NCBI GenBank assembly: GCA_964559865.1
Contig: CAZLJD010000003.1
Span: 1 to 60,246 of the forward strand
Origin: JAGHAJ01 sp964559865 [NCBI: uncultured Synergistota bacterium]
GTDB lineage: Bacteria > Synergistota > JAGHAJ01
Direction: 5' to 3'
DNA length: 60,246 nucleotides
Part shown: in pieces, positions 24,586-35,951 of the stretch
How the letters are laid out: each line of letters starts with the position of its first letter
How positions within the stretch are numbered: position 1 is the stretch's first letter
Position numbers and translations under genes: made by a program
Notes under the pieces: model-generated
Database searches by the model: none
What the model was told of the DNA's origin: nothing
Seen by the model: the letters and a program-made list of their open reading frames with translations, nothing else

Positions 24586-25480
24586 CCTTACTTCTCACCT
24601 CCGCACCGGTCAACTCCTCATAAAACCGGACTATAGAGCTGTGATCATCCCCTCCACCACCATCAGATATTACCTTTTTCATTATCTCTCTCACCGTACC
24701 CGTTAAAAATAAAGGCACACCAACCTCATCTGCAGCCTCAACGGCATTGTTTATGTCCTTTAGATGAAGAGAGAGTTTAAATCCCGGCTTAAAGTCACCC
24801 CTAAGTACATGGGGCATCCTCAAGTCAAGCGCCCTACTGCCTGCCATTCCTTCTCTTATAGCATCGTATATTACCATAGGGTCTATCCCAGATTTAACTC
24901 CGAGTGTAAATGCCTCAGAGAACGCAGCGATGTTAAGTGCAACTATAATCTGGTTCACAAGTTTCACCGTATCCCCACTACCGACACTGCCTACATATGT
25001 AACCTTTGAACCCATTACCTCAAGTAAAGGTTTTACATATTCAAAATCCTCCCTATTACCCCCAACCATTATAGCAAGCGTCCCATCTACCGCCCCTTTT
25101 TCTCCACCACTTACAGGTGCATCAAGCACATGAACACCTCTACTTGCCATCTCTTCCGAAATTCGTCTTATAACAACTGGAGATATAGAGCTCATATCTA
25201 TGTAATAGGTGCCACTTTTTGCTCCCTGTATGATACCATCTTCTCCTAAAGCAACCAACTCCACATCCGGCGAATCTGGTAGCATAGTTATTATGACAGA
25301 GCTTCTCTGTGCAACCTCAGCAGGAGTATGAGCCTCCTCTGCACCCAGAGAAACAAACTCTTTCACTACATTTCTACTTCTATTGTGAACGACAAGATTA
25401 TAACCTGCCTTCAAAAGATTCTTTGCCATTGGTTTGCCCATTATACCCAATCCAATAAAACCAACTTTCTCAATGCCCAT
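24575..25480 (-). CDS. beta-hydroxyacid dehydrogenase, tartronate-semialdehyde-reductase-like
   Basis: A 301-residue member of the 3-hydroxyisobutyrate/6-phosphogluconate dehydrogenase superfamily. Seen: GFIGLGIMGKPMAKNLLKAG near the N-terminus (NAD-binding), the substrate-binding DAPVSGGEKGAVDGTLAIMVGG near 120, and catalytic Lys in GSGDTVKLVNQI near 170. 2-hydroxy-3-oxopropionate reductase (GarR/GlxR) is the best match by motif. 3-hydroxyisobutyrate dehydrogenase is the alternative. It overlaps both neighbours (11 bases each), so it belongs to one operon with ddl and the GyaR-like gene. Confidence 0.88.
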   Translation of the reverse strand: MGIEKVGFIGLGIMGKPMAKNLLKAGYNLVVHNRSRNVVKEFVSLGAEEAHTPAEVAQRSSVIITMLPDSPDVELVALGEDGIIQGAKSGTYYIDMSSISPVVIRRISEEMASRGVHVLDAPVSGGEKGAVDGTLAIMVGGNREDFEYVKPLLEVMGSKVTYVGSVGSGDTVKLVNQIIVALNIAAFSEAFTLGVKSGIDPMVIYDAIREGMAGSRALDLRMPHVLRGDFKPGFKLSLHLKDINNAVEAADEVGVPLFLTGTVREIMKKVISDGGGGDDHSSIVRFYEELTGAEVRSKGAS

Positions 25481-26411
25481 GCACGCTCACCCCCATACGA
25501 ACGGCATCTTCGACCTCTCTTCTTAATACTTTCCCAACATCAAGACCTGCTGCCCTTATAGCTTTCGGTACAAGGCTTGTTTCCGTCATGCCGGGCGAGG
25601 TATTTACTTCCAAAACATAAATATCATCTTTTTTCTGCGAAACCAACATATCCACCCTGGCTATCCCACGACAACCAAGCACCTCGTAAGCACGCATAGC
25701 ATACATTTCTGCCCGTTGTCTAACATTCTCATCCACACGAGCAGGTATTATGTAATCTGTCATCCCTTTGGTATATTTGGCCACATAGTCATATATACCA
25801 CGCTTAGGTGCAATCTCTATCAAAGGTAAAACTCTGCTACCTACAATGGCGGCGGTAATCTCTACAGAAGGTATGAACTCCTCTACAATCACAAGTTTAC
25901 TGTATCTCCCTGCCTCTCGTAAAGCATCACCGAGTCCTGTACATTCCCTAACAACCGTAACTCCTATGGTAGATCCCTGATCTTCTGGTTTCACTATTAC
26001 ACCATTGCCTCTATTCAAGTTACCCCATATCAACTTCGTATCCACATAGTCCAAACTCTCCGTTTTCAGACAAATGTGGTTTGGTATAGGTATCCCTTCC
26101 ATCGAAAATAGCTTCTTACTTAACTCCTTGTGTAGAGCCAAGGCACTTGCTACAAGGTCTGACCCAGTATAGGGTATTCCCCTTATCTCCAGCAAGCCCT
26201 GTATTGCACCACTTTCCCCCCACCCTCCGTGTAGTGCTATATAAACAACATCTATCTTCTCCTCTTCAAGCCTTCTGGCAACATCCCTATCAACATCTAT
26301 TAAAACTGCATCCATCCCCTCTTGCCTCAAAACACTAAAAACAAACTCCCCCGACCTTAAGGAGACCTCCCTCTCAGGGGATATACCCCCATAAAGCACA
26401 CCAACCCTCAC
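25470..26411 (-). CDS. ddl: D-alanine--D-alanine ligase
   Basis: A 313-residue ATP-grasp ligase making D-Ala-D-Ala for peptidoglycan. Seen: VGVLYGGISPEREVSLRSG at the N-terminus, VIVKPEDQGSTIGV in the ATP site, VVEEFIPSVEIT, and the metal-binding ending VLEVNTSPGMTETSLVPKA. The start is GTG, with a G-rich stretch (GGGGGGTGG) upstream. It is the first gene of the minus-strand run that ends at rluD. A weak -10 (TATAAT) lies about 27 bases upstream. Confidence 0.94.
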   Translation of the reverse strand: MRVGVLYGGISPEREVSLRSGEFVFSVLRQEGMDAVLIDVDRDVARRLEEEKIDVVYIALHGGWGESGAIQGLLEIRGIPYTGSDLVASALALHKELSKKLFSMEGIPIPNHICLKTESLDYVDTKLIWGNLNRGNGVIVKPEDQGSTIGVTVVRECTGLGDALREAGRYSKLVIVEEFIPSVEITAAIVGSRVLPLIEIAPKRGIYDYVAKYTKGMTDYIIPARVDENVRQRAEMYAMRAYEVLGCRGIARVDMLVSQKKDDIYVLEVNTSPGMTETSLVPKAIRAAGLDVGKVLRREVEDAVRMGVSVHGH

Positions 26412-26437
26412 ACCACACCACCCCCCAAACTTATCTA

Positions 26438-26443
26438 ATTATA
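26438..26443 (-). promoter_or_regulatory. possible -10 box for the ddl operon
   Basis: The minus strand has TATAAT 26 bases before the ddl start. No convincing -35 is present at 16-18 bases. It is the only promoter-like element between the two divergent genes on this strand. Confidence 0.4.
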
Positions 26444-26502
26444 CACTATCCTTAAGGCGTAAGGTAGAGTAGAAATCTATCCTACATTAAACCTAAAATC
26501 TA

Positions 26503-26511
26503 TGATATAAT
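26503..26511 (+). promoter_or_regulatory. extended -10 promoter for the flippase-like gene
   Basis: TGATATAAT, the same nine bases as at rqcH, the aminotransferase gene and the secreted-protein operon. The start codon follows 26 bases later, with GGGAG in between. Confidence 0.6.
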
Positions 26512-26537
26512 CAAAACAACGGGAGCGTGATATTAGC

Positions 26538-27575
26538 ATGTCTGTCAAAAAAGGCGTTGTACTTTTTCTGATCATTACCGTATCAGTCGCACTATTTATA
26601 ATCGTAAAAACTATAGATAAAGAGACATGGCACATGATAGCCCACCTCCATCCACGGGTCATAGTCATGACACTTCTATGGGTGCTTTTAACATGGACAA
26701 TGGATTTCCTCACATTAAAAGTGCTTGCAAAATCCACAGACGGCAACTTTACAGTAAAAGAAGGCATAGACATAGTCTTAATAAACTATTTCGGAGCTGC
26801 TATAACCCCCCTACAAAGTGGAGGGGGACCGTTCCAAGTATACCTGCTCTACCGTGCAGGCATACCCATAGGCAAAGGCATAGCAATAACCCTCATGAGA
26901 ACAATCTTACTCCTGATAATACTCAGCATAGGAGGACCAATAATATTACACTACTATCCAGACCTTCTTCCAGGTATATGGGGTAAAATCGCTTACTACT
27001 ATGTAATATCTTTCGTGGTAGGTGTGTGGGTTATTATCTTTTTCAGCATATACAAACCAAGAACCATAAAGAAAATGGCCTTCTGGCTCGCCAGAAGGCT
27101 CAAAAAGAGAAGAATCATAAAGAAGAAGTACTATCATGGGATATTAAGATTCATAAGCAGAGAATTAGACAACTATCACAATAACTTAAAACTCCTATTC
27201 AGCGAGAAGAGAAAACTGCTCTTCTTAGCCATACTGTTCTCAATGATAAGACTATTCTCCTACTTCATGGTACTACCAACTTTAATATACGGTTTAGGCC
27301 TCCATGTAAGCCTCATAAAGATTCTATCACTACAGGTAGTGTTTTTCTTTATTCTCTTCTTTGTTCCATCTCCCGGTGGTAGCGGAGTAGCAGAAGGTGG
27401 TGGAGCTATACTGTTGAGCACCCTTGTGCCATCGAGCATAGCAGGAATACTCTCCGTTGGATGGAGGTTTTTTAACGAGTACATAGGCATAATATTAGGA
27501 GGTATAGTTGCACTAAACATTCTCAGAAAGGTAAGCACTGAAGAAATCCTAAACATAACAAAACAAACAAAGTGA
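26538..27575 (+). CDS. flippase-like membrane protein (LPG synthase TM/UPF0104 family)
   Basis: A 345-residue protein with about eight predicted membrane helices and basic loops. It matches the YbhN/AglD-like integral membrane family (TIGR00374): INYFGAAITPLQSGGGPFQVYLLYRAG near residue 90, and FVPSPGGSGVAEGGGAILL near 285. These Gly/Pro-rich blocks are the family signature. Relatives include the flippase domain of lysyl-phosphatidylglycerol synthases, but the catalytic aminoacyl-transfer domain is absent here. Lipid translocation is therefore plausible but unproven. The stop overlaps the following ogt reading frame. Confidence 0.8.
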   Translation: MSVKKGVVLFLIITVSVALFIIVKTIDKETWHMIAHLHPRVIVMTLLWVLLTWTMDFLTLKVLAKSTDGNFTVKEGIDIVLINYFGAAITPLQSGGGPFQVYLLYRAGIPIGKGIAITLMRTILLLIILSIGGPIILHYYPDLLPGIWGKIAYYYVISFVVGVWVIIFFSIYKPRTIKKMAFWLARRLKKRRIIKKKYYHGILRFISRELDNYHNNLKLLFSEKRKLLFLAILFSMIRLFSYFMVLPTLIYGLGLHVSLIKILSLQVVFFFILFFVPSPGGSGVAEGGGAILLSTLVPSSIAGILSVGWRFFNEYIGIILGGIVALNILRKVSTEEILNITKQTK

Positions 27576-27580
27576 CAAAA

Positions 27581-28041
27581 ATGGAAGTAGACTATGTCAA
27601 GTTTGAATTAGGTTACATAGAAATATGCACACATGGTGAAATGGTAAAATACATCAAATACACAAAAGAGCATAGATTCCAAAATACTACTCCTACCACA
27701 TATCTTAGCATGCTGAAAAAAGACCTAAATGCATATCTACACGGCGAACCCGTAAACTTTAACAACTACAAACTCGACTTAAGCAAAGCAACACACTTCG
27801 AAAACATGGTATACACGGCAACATCTTCTATCCCATACGGTAAAACGAAAAGCTACAAACAGATAGCAGCTTCTATTGGGAAACCTAAAGCCTTTCGTGC
27901 CGCAGGGAATGCACTACACAAAAACCCATTCCTCATAGTAATCCCATGCCACCGAGTATGGAGAAACAATGGAGAAATGGGAGGCTTTGGTGCTGGAGTG
28001 GAGCTCAAACGCTACCTCTGTGAATTGGAAGGGATAACAGT

Positions 28042-28045
<4 letters not shown>
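27581..28045 (+). CDS. ogt: methylated-DNA--protein-cysteine methyltransferase
   Basis: A 154-residue suicide repair protein that takes methyl groups from O6-methylguanine. The acceptor Cys is in IPCHRVWRNNGEMGGFG, and the DNA-binding helix is in IPYGKTKSYKQIAASIGKPKAFRAAGNAL with the conserved Arg. The N-terminal ribonuclease-like domain is short. The ATG chosen is six bases after the flippase stop; a GTG at 27572 overlapping that stop is an alternative, and neither has a clear ribosome site. The 3' end overlaps the convergent pyk stop by four bases (TTAA read both ways). Confidence 0.93.
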
Positions 28046-30758
<2,713 letters not shown>

Positions 30759-31001
30759 CTACTCCTTTTCACTCTCAGACATAATTTCTCCCAATTTTGT
30801 AAGCACCTGTGCCTTGCCCCTTATCTTCATTGCAGAGGTATTCTCAGTAAACTGCACCAACATTACCTCTCCTTTATCCAACTTCTCCGTATGATGAAAC
30901 TTCGTCTCCTCACCCCTCGTCAACCCTATAACCGATACCCCATTTTCCAATGCTTTAACAACAATATAATCTGCCAATACCTCTGTCTTATCTCTCTCCA
31001 T
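30759..31001 (-). CDS. mtrB: tryptophan RNA-binding attenuation protein TRAP (MtrB)
   Basis: An 80-residue TRAP homologue, clearly recognisable against Bacillus MtrB, with Bacillus numbering shifted by three. VSVIGLTRGEETKFHH and EKLDKGEV match the family core. All residues known in Bacillus for tryptophan binding are there (Thr28 and Arg29 in LTRG; Gln50, Thr52, Thr55, Ser56 in QFTENTSA), as are the RNA-contacting Lys40, Lys59 and Arg61 (MKIRG). It should form an 11-subunit ring that binds GAG/UAG repeats when Trp is bound. The ATG has GGGAGG seven bases upstream and overlaps dnaE by 14 bases. No trp, folE or anti-TRAP gene is in the window, which makes its place between dnaE and pfkA surprising. 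Confidence 0.93.
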   Translation of the reverse strand: MERDKTEVLADYIVVKALENGVSVIGLTRGEETKFHHTEKLDKGEVMLVQFTENTSAMKIRGKAQVLTKLGEIMSESEKE

Positions 31002-34000
31002 CTCTTTCCCTCCCAAGTTTCACATTTTCCAAATAAATGGAGCCATCTGCCCCAATCTCCTCTATTGCCCTGATGAGCTCTTCATCTACACTAAACTCAC
31101 TTCCTACATCGATCAGTGCCTCTCCTCGAACACTAACAATTTTTAACAAAACCTTATCTCTTCCTACACGAGAATGAACAATGTGGTAAAGTTCATCTAA
31201 CTTACCCTCGTCAACAACATCACCATTGATCACAACCCTGAGTACCTTTGGAAGCCTTTCGCTCACCTCCTCAAACCCGTATATGTTCCTTGCCAATATT
31301 CTACCACTTCCATTGCTCTTGTCAAATCTCCCATCTATGACCACAATCCTTCCAACATCCAACAACTCTTTATACTTCTTATATGTGGAGGGGAAAACCA
31401 CTACCTCCACTGAGCCTCTCATATCCTCCAGCTTAAATACAGCCATCTTCTCCATCTTTCTTGTGTTTCTCTCCTCAAGCATCTGAACTATTCCACCTAC
31501 GACCACCACTTTATCCTTAACACAGTAGGGCAAGTAGTCTATACCCATGTAGGTAAACTTTGCAATTTCTGACGCCTTTCCCTCAAGAGGATGTCCCGAA
31601 ACATAAATACCAACAATCTCTTTTTCCATAGCAAGCATCTCTTCAGTTGTAAGCTCCTTATATTCACCCACATCTATATCCTGTGTCAATCCGTTCTCCT
31701 GTCCAAATATACCTTTGTACACAACCTTTTTTCCCTTGCCCTTTTGCCCAACCTTCATAAGCTTGGGCAACGCAGCAAGTGCATAACCGCGGGAAGGCAC
31801 GATGCTATCAAAAGCACCTGCCTTTATAAGGCTTTCTAAAACCCTCTGGTTGACCTTTCTCAAGCTGACTCTCGTGCAAAAGTCATACAACGAGGAGAAC
31901 TTCCCTCCCCTTTCTCTTGCCCTCACAATGGCCTCTATCGCCGATATCCCAACATTCTTCAATGCGGCAAGACTAAACCTTATCTCTCTATCACCAGTCA
32001 CCTTGAAGTAAGCACCACTTTCGTTTATGTCGGGTGGTAATACCCTTATACCCATCTCCTTGGCTTCATTAATGTAATAGGCTATATCTTCAACCTTCCC
32101 ACCTATTTTACTCGACATAAGAGCTGCCATGAACTCCGCTGGATAGTGCGTCCTCAGATAAGCCGTCCAATACGAGAGCATGGCGTATGCGGCACTGTGA
32201 GACTTATTAAATCCATATCCAGAAAAGTAGTGGATAAGCTGAAATATCTCCCGTGCCTTCTTCTCAGAAATACCACTGTGTTCAACAGCTCCCTTAACAA
32301 ACGCTTCTTCCTGCTCATTCATCATTTCTACTTTCTTCTTTCCCATTGCCCTCCTAAGGATATCTGCCTGTCCCAAGGAAAATCCCGCAAGCACATTTGC
32401 TATTTGCATGACCTGTTCCTGATAGAGTATTACTCCATAGGTGCTCTTGAGTATGGGTTCAAGCGTGGGATGTGGGTAAGCAACTTTCTGTTTCCCATGC
32501 TTCCTGTTAACATATTCGTCCACCATTCCACTACCCAGTGGACCTGGCCGGTAGAGGGCAAGTGCTGCAATTAGGTCGTCAAACCTTTCTGGCTTAAGTT
32601 TTATCAACATCTGCCTCATACCAGAACTCTCCAACTGAAATACACCAGTCGTGTCTCCCCTTTGTATGGTTTTATAGGTTGACTCATCATCTATAGGGAC
32701 ATCGTATATATTGATCTCCTCTTTCCGATACTCCTTTATATTGTTAAGGGTGTTGTCTATAACACTCAGCGTCCTAAGGCCCAAAAAGTCTATCTTCAAC
32801 ATACCTATATCCTCAAGTGGTCCCATAGAATACTGAGTTATTACCTCACCCTCAGGACCCTTCTGTAAAGGCACATAGTTCACCAAGGGTTCCGGCGATA
32901 TTACAACACCTGCAGCATGCTGAGAAGAGTGTCTCGCTAAACCCTCAAGCCTCGACGCAATGGAGAATAACTTACTTATCCTTTCATCCTCTTCCACAAC
33001 TTTCTTTAGATCTGAATTTAACTCAAGTGCCTTCTTTATGGTAATATCAGGGGTTCTTGGTATCATTTTCGCAACCCTATCTACTTCTCCATAGGAAAGT
33101 CCCATAACCCTACCAACATCTCTCACAACAGCCCGGGCTGCCATGGTACCAAAGGTAATAATCTGTGCCACTTTGTCTGCCCCATACTTCTCATACACAT
33201 ACCTTATGAGTTCTGACCGTTTCATGTCGGATATGTCCACATCTATATCAGGCATAGATATCCTCTCCGGATTCAAAAACCTTTCAAAGAGGAGGCCATA
33301 ATCCAAGGGGTTTAACTCTGTTATCCCAAGCACATAAGAGACAATGCTACCTGCAGCCGAACCTCTACCGGGGCCAACCGATATACCGTGTGATTTCGCA
33401 TATCCAATAAAGTCAGACACAACAAGAAAGTAACCCGGATAACCCATGCTATTTATAACATCAAGCTCATACTCCAACCGCTTCACCACATCCTCAGGAG
33501 GGGTATCACCAAACCTCTTCTTTAACCCTTCCTTGCACCTCTCCTCCAAGTAACTGCTTAGGGTATATCCATCAGGTACCTCAAAGTTAGGTAGATGAAA
33601 TTTGCCAAACTCTATTTCTACATTGCACCTATCCGCTATAGCAAGCGTATTTTCCAATGCCTCCGGAATATCAGAAAATAGCTCTATCATTTCTCCTGTG
33701 GTTCTGAAATAAAACTCATCTGAAGGGAATTTTAACCTTTTAGAACTATCTATCAACGAATTCGTCTGTATACACAGCAAGGCATCATGTGCAGTTGCAT
33801 CTTCCCTGTTAAGATAGTGAACATCGTTGGTAGCCACAACGGGTATCCCAAGCCCCTTAGAAAGGTCAACAATAACTTCGTTAACTGCCTGCTGATCCGG
33901 AACTCCATTACGCTGTATCTCAAGAAAGAAGTTATCTTTACCAAATATATCCACATACTCAAGCACTGCCCTCTTGGCAGCATCCATGTCTCCTCCCTGA

Positions 34001-34434
34001 ATTAAAGACGGGATTTCACCCGACATACATGCAGAGAGGGCTATCAATCCCTTACTGTGCTCACGCAGAAGTTCTTTGTCAACACGGGGTTTATAATAAA
34101 AACCATCTATGTGCGAAAGCGTGACAAGTTTCATAAGATTCCTATATCCCTCTATGTTTTCTGCAAGTAGTATGAGGTGATAGAGTGTATCCTGCTTTCT
34201 TTCAGTGTGCCTTCCTGATGTCACATACACCTCGCATCCTATTATGGGTTTTACTCCCCTCTTTTTACACGCCTTATAAAACTCTATTACACCATACATA
34301 ACTCCATGATCCGTAATGGCAACTGCTCCCATACCATCTGCAGCAGCTTTATCAACAACTTCATCTATCTTACATGCGCCATCAAGTAAGCTGTATTCAG
34401 TGTGTAAGTGAAGATGAACAAAACCCCTACTCAT
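30988..34434 (-). CDS. dnaE: DNA polymerase III alpha subunit
   Basis: A 1148-residue replicative polymerase of the DnaE1 type. Residues 1-270 form the PHP domain with its metal ligands intact (HLHTEYSLLDGACKI, ITDHGVMYG, ATNDVHYL), so a metal-dependent PHP exonuclease activity is possible. The polymerase core has GPGRGSAAGSIVSYVLGIT, catalytic Asp residues in MPDIDVDISDMKR, and LYRPGPLGSGMVDEY. A helix-hairpin-helix region (NQRVLESLIKAGAFDS) and an OB fold (about 960-1060, VVVGGIVQMLEERNTRK) follow. No intein. It overlaps dnaX by eight bases and mtrB by 14. Confidence 0.97.
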   Translation of the reverse strand: MSRGFVHLHLHTEYSLLDGACKIDEVVDKAAADGMGAVAITDHGVMYGVIEFYKACKKRGVKPIIGCEVYVTSGRHTERKQDTLYHLILLAENIEGYRNLMKLVTLSHIDGFYYKPRVDKELLREHSKGLIALSACMSGEIPSLIQGGDMDAAKRAVLEYVDIFGKDNFFLEIQRNGVPDQQAVNEVIVDLSKGLGIPVVATNDVHYLNREDATAHDALLCIQTNSLIDSSKRLKFPSDEFYFRTTGEMIELFSDIPEALENTLAIADRCNVEIEFGKFHLPNFEVPDGYTLSSYLEERCKEGLKKRFGDTPPEDVVKRLEYELDVINSMGYPGYFLVVSDFIGYAKSHGISVGPGRGSAAGSIVSYVLGITELNPLDYGLLFERFLNPERISMPDIDVDISDMKRSELIRYVYEKYGADKVAQIITFGTMAARAVVRDVGRVMGLSYGEVDRVAKMIPRTPDITIKKALELNSDLKKVVEEDERISKLFSIASRLEGLARHSSQHAAGVVISPEPLVNYVPLQKGPEGEVITQYSMGPLEDIGMLKIDFLGLRTLSVIDNTLNNIKEYRKEEINIYDVPIDDESTYKTIQRGDTTGVFQLESSGMRQMLIKLKPERFDDLIAALALYRPGPLGSGMVDEYVNRKHGKQKVAYPHPTLEPILKSTYGVILYQEQVMQIANVLAGFSLGQADILRRAMGKKKVEMMNEQEEAFVKGAVEHSGISEKKAREIFQLIHYFSGYGFNKSHSAAYAMLSYWTAYLRTHYPAEFMAALMSSKIGGKVEDIAYYINEAKEMGIRVLPPDINESGAYFKVTGDREIRFSLAALKNVGISAIEAIVRARERGGKFSSLYDFCTRVSLRKVNQRVLESLIKAGAFDSIVPSRGYALAALPKLMKVGQKGKGKKVVYKGIFGQENGLTQDIDVGEYKELTTEEMLAMEKEIVGIYVSGHPLEGKASEIAKFTYMGIDYLPYCVKDKVVVVGGIVQMLEERNTRKMEKMAVFKLEDMRGSVEVVVFPSTYKKYKELLDVGRIVVIDGRFDKSNGSGRILARNIYGFEEVSERLPKVLRVVINGDVVDEGKLDELYHIVHSRVGRDKVLLKIVSVRGEALIDVGSEFSVDEELIRAIEEIGADGSIYLENVKLGRERDGER

Positions 34435-35944
34435 CCTCTTCCCCTTCCTGCAAGTTTCTAAAGGCTAATAGCTCTCCCCCAAAAATAGATATAACTTCTC
34501 TTATTACATTACCCGTCTTCATCTCCTGCTCGTAAGGTTCCTCACTTCCCTCTATGCTAACATTTAGGCTAATCTCAGAGGAAAAAAGCTCACTTAACAC
34601 CGTTTCAACTTCAAGCCTATTCTCACTTTCAGCAAGAGATTCATAGGCAAACCTGTACCTCTCCTCAAAGACAACATCAAGCACACCGTTAGAAAGCTCA
34701 GCACTCTTCGCAACACCTAAAAAGGCATACAGTGCCACATTCCTCTCCAGAAGGGCATTCATTAGCTTCTTTAACTCCAACTGCTCAGTTTCGCCAGTTT
34801 TTTCCTCTTTCTCGACAGACCTAATCACAACTTCCCCAGGACCGTATTCCGAAACAGCCAGCAGCTTTACCAAGGACGCCCATACCACTCCTAACACCAC
34901 AGAAGGGTCATCTCCTCTATACAACCTATCGTAGTTCTCATCAAGCAAACCAACAGCACTCCAGAGTGCCCCCTCTTCCCAGGCAGACTTAAATTCCCTC
35001 ATCATTTTCGACTCTTCTTCCATCACACTCAATAGCCCATCAGCCTCAACTACATGACGAGAAATCAACAGATACCAAAAGGCAAATCTTAATCCCTTAA
35101 TAAAGGAATAAGGAGAACCTCCTTTTCTAAGAAAACCATCTATAAACTTCAATCCAAAAGCCCAATCCCCTGCCCTTAAGTGTTCCAACAGTGGTAAAAC
35201 AGAGCTTACAGAGAGGGTACTCACCAGCCTATCCACATCCTCTGGTTTAATATCACCGTCCGAATAAGTGGCAAGCTGTTCAAGGATGACAAGGGCATCC
35301 CTCATCGAACCGTCTGCATCTCGTGCTATCCTCATCAAATCCGAGTCTGATATGCTTATATTCTCCTCTTCTGCTACAAATCTAAGTCGTGGAAACATTT
35401 CCACAGGATATATCTTAGAAAAGTTGAACACCATCGCCCTCGATCTAATAGTTGAAGGTACCTTAAACAGATCCGTAGTTGCCATGATAAAAACAACAGC
35501 AGGAGGAGGCTCCTCCAGTGTTTTCAGGAGGGCACTAAACGCCTCCTGTGTAAGCATATGGACCTCGTCTATAATGTAAACTTTGTATCTGGACTGTGCG
35601 GGCTTGAGATTTATGCTGTCCTTCAATGCCCTTATCTCATCTATGCCCCTATTTGACGCACCATCTATCTCTACTACATCCAGAGATGTTCCACTGGTAA
35701 TAGCAATACAATTCTTACACTTATTGCAGGGAGATGGCGTAGGACCCTTTTCACAGTTTAGCGCCTTCGCAAATATCCTTGCCAGCGAGGTCTTTCCTAT
35801 CCCTCTTGGGCCAGAGAAAATATATGCATGAGATACCTTTCCCCGAGCTATCGAATTCCGAAGTATAGATACCCATACCCTTTGCCCTACAACTTCATCA
35901 AATGTCTGTGGTCTGTACTTCCGGTACAAAGATATGTATTCCAT
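34427..35944 (-). CDS. dnaX: DNA polymerase III subunits gamma/tau (clamp loader)
   Basis: A 505-residue AAA+ clamp-loader subunit. Seen: Walker A GPRGIGKTSLARIFAKALNC, the zinc-binding Cys set (C near 60, then CNKCKNC), Walker B IIDEVHML, sensor 1 MATTDLFKVPSTIRSR. The C-terminal 150 residues (about 360-505) are acidic and poorly conserved, corresponding to a short tau tail. A run of six A residues near codon 383 does not form a canonical slippery heptamer in this frame, so I see no clear gamma-producing frameshift. The ATG at 35944 is preferred over a GTG at 35950 that lies in the ribosome site. Confidence 0.95.
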   Translation of the reverse strand: MEYISLYRKYRPQTFDEVVGQRVWVSILRNSIARGKVSHAYIFSGPRGIGKTSLARIFAKALNCEKGPTPSPCNKCKNCIAITSGTSLDVVEIDGASNRGIDEIRALKDSINLKPAQSRYKVYIIDEVHMLTQEAFSALLKTLEEPPPAVVFIMATTDLFKVPSTIRSRAMVFNFSKIYPVEMFPRLRFVAEEENISISDSDLMRIARDADGSMRDALVILEQLATYSDGDIKPEDVDRLVSTLSVSSVLPLLEHLRAGDWAFGLKFIDGFLRKGGSPYSFIKGLRFAFWYLLISRHVVEADGLLSVMEEESKMMREFKSAWEEGALWSAVGLLDENYDRLYRGDDPSVVLGVVWASLVKLLAVSEYGPGEVVIRSVEKEEKTGETEQLELKKLMNALLERNVALYAFLGVAKSAELSNGVLDVVFEERYRFAYESLAESENRLEVETVLSELFSSEISLNVSIEGSEEPYEQEMKTGNVIREVISIFGGELLAFRNLQEGEEDE

Positions 35945-35951
35945 TCGCACC

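Noticed and set aside
30985-31020. GAG triplets around the mtrB start as a TRAP autoregulation site
   Set aside because: Five or six GAGs occur, but spacing is 1-8 bases rather than a regular 2-3, and the region is simply purine-rich coding sequence of dnaE and mtrB.
34797-34805. Run of six A residues in dnaX as a programmed frameshift site for gamma
   Set aside because: In frame it reads GAA AAA ACT, which is not an A-AAA-AAG type heptamer, and I see no stimulating stem or upstream ribosome site.
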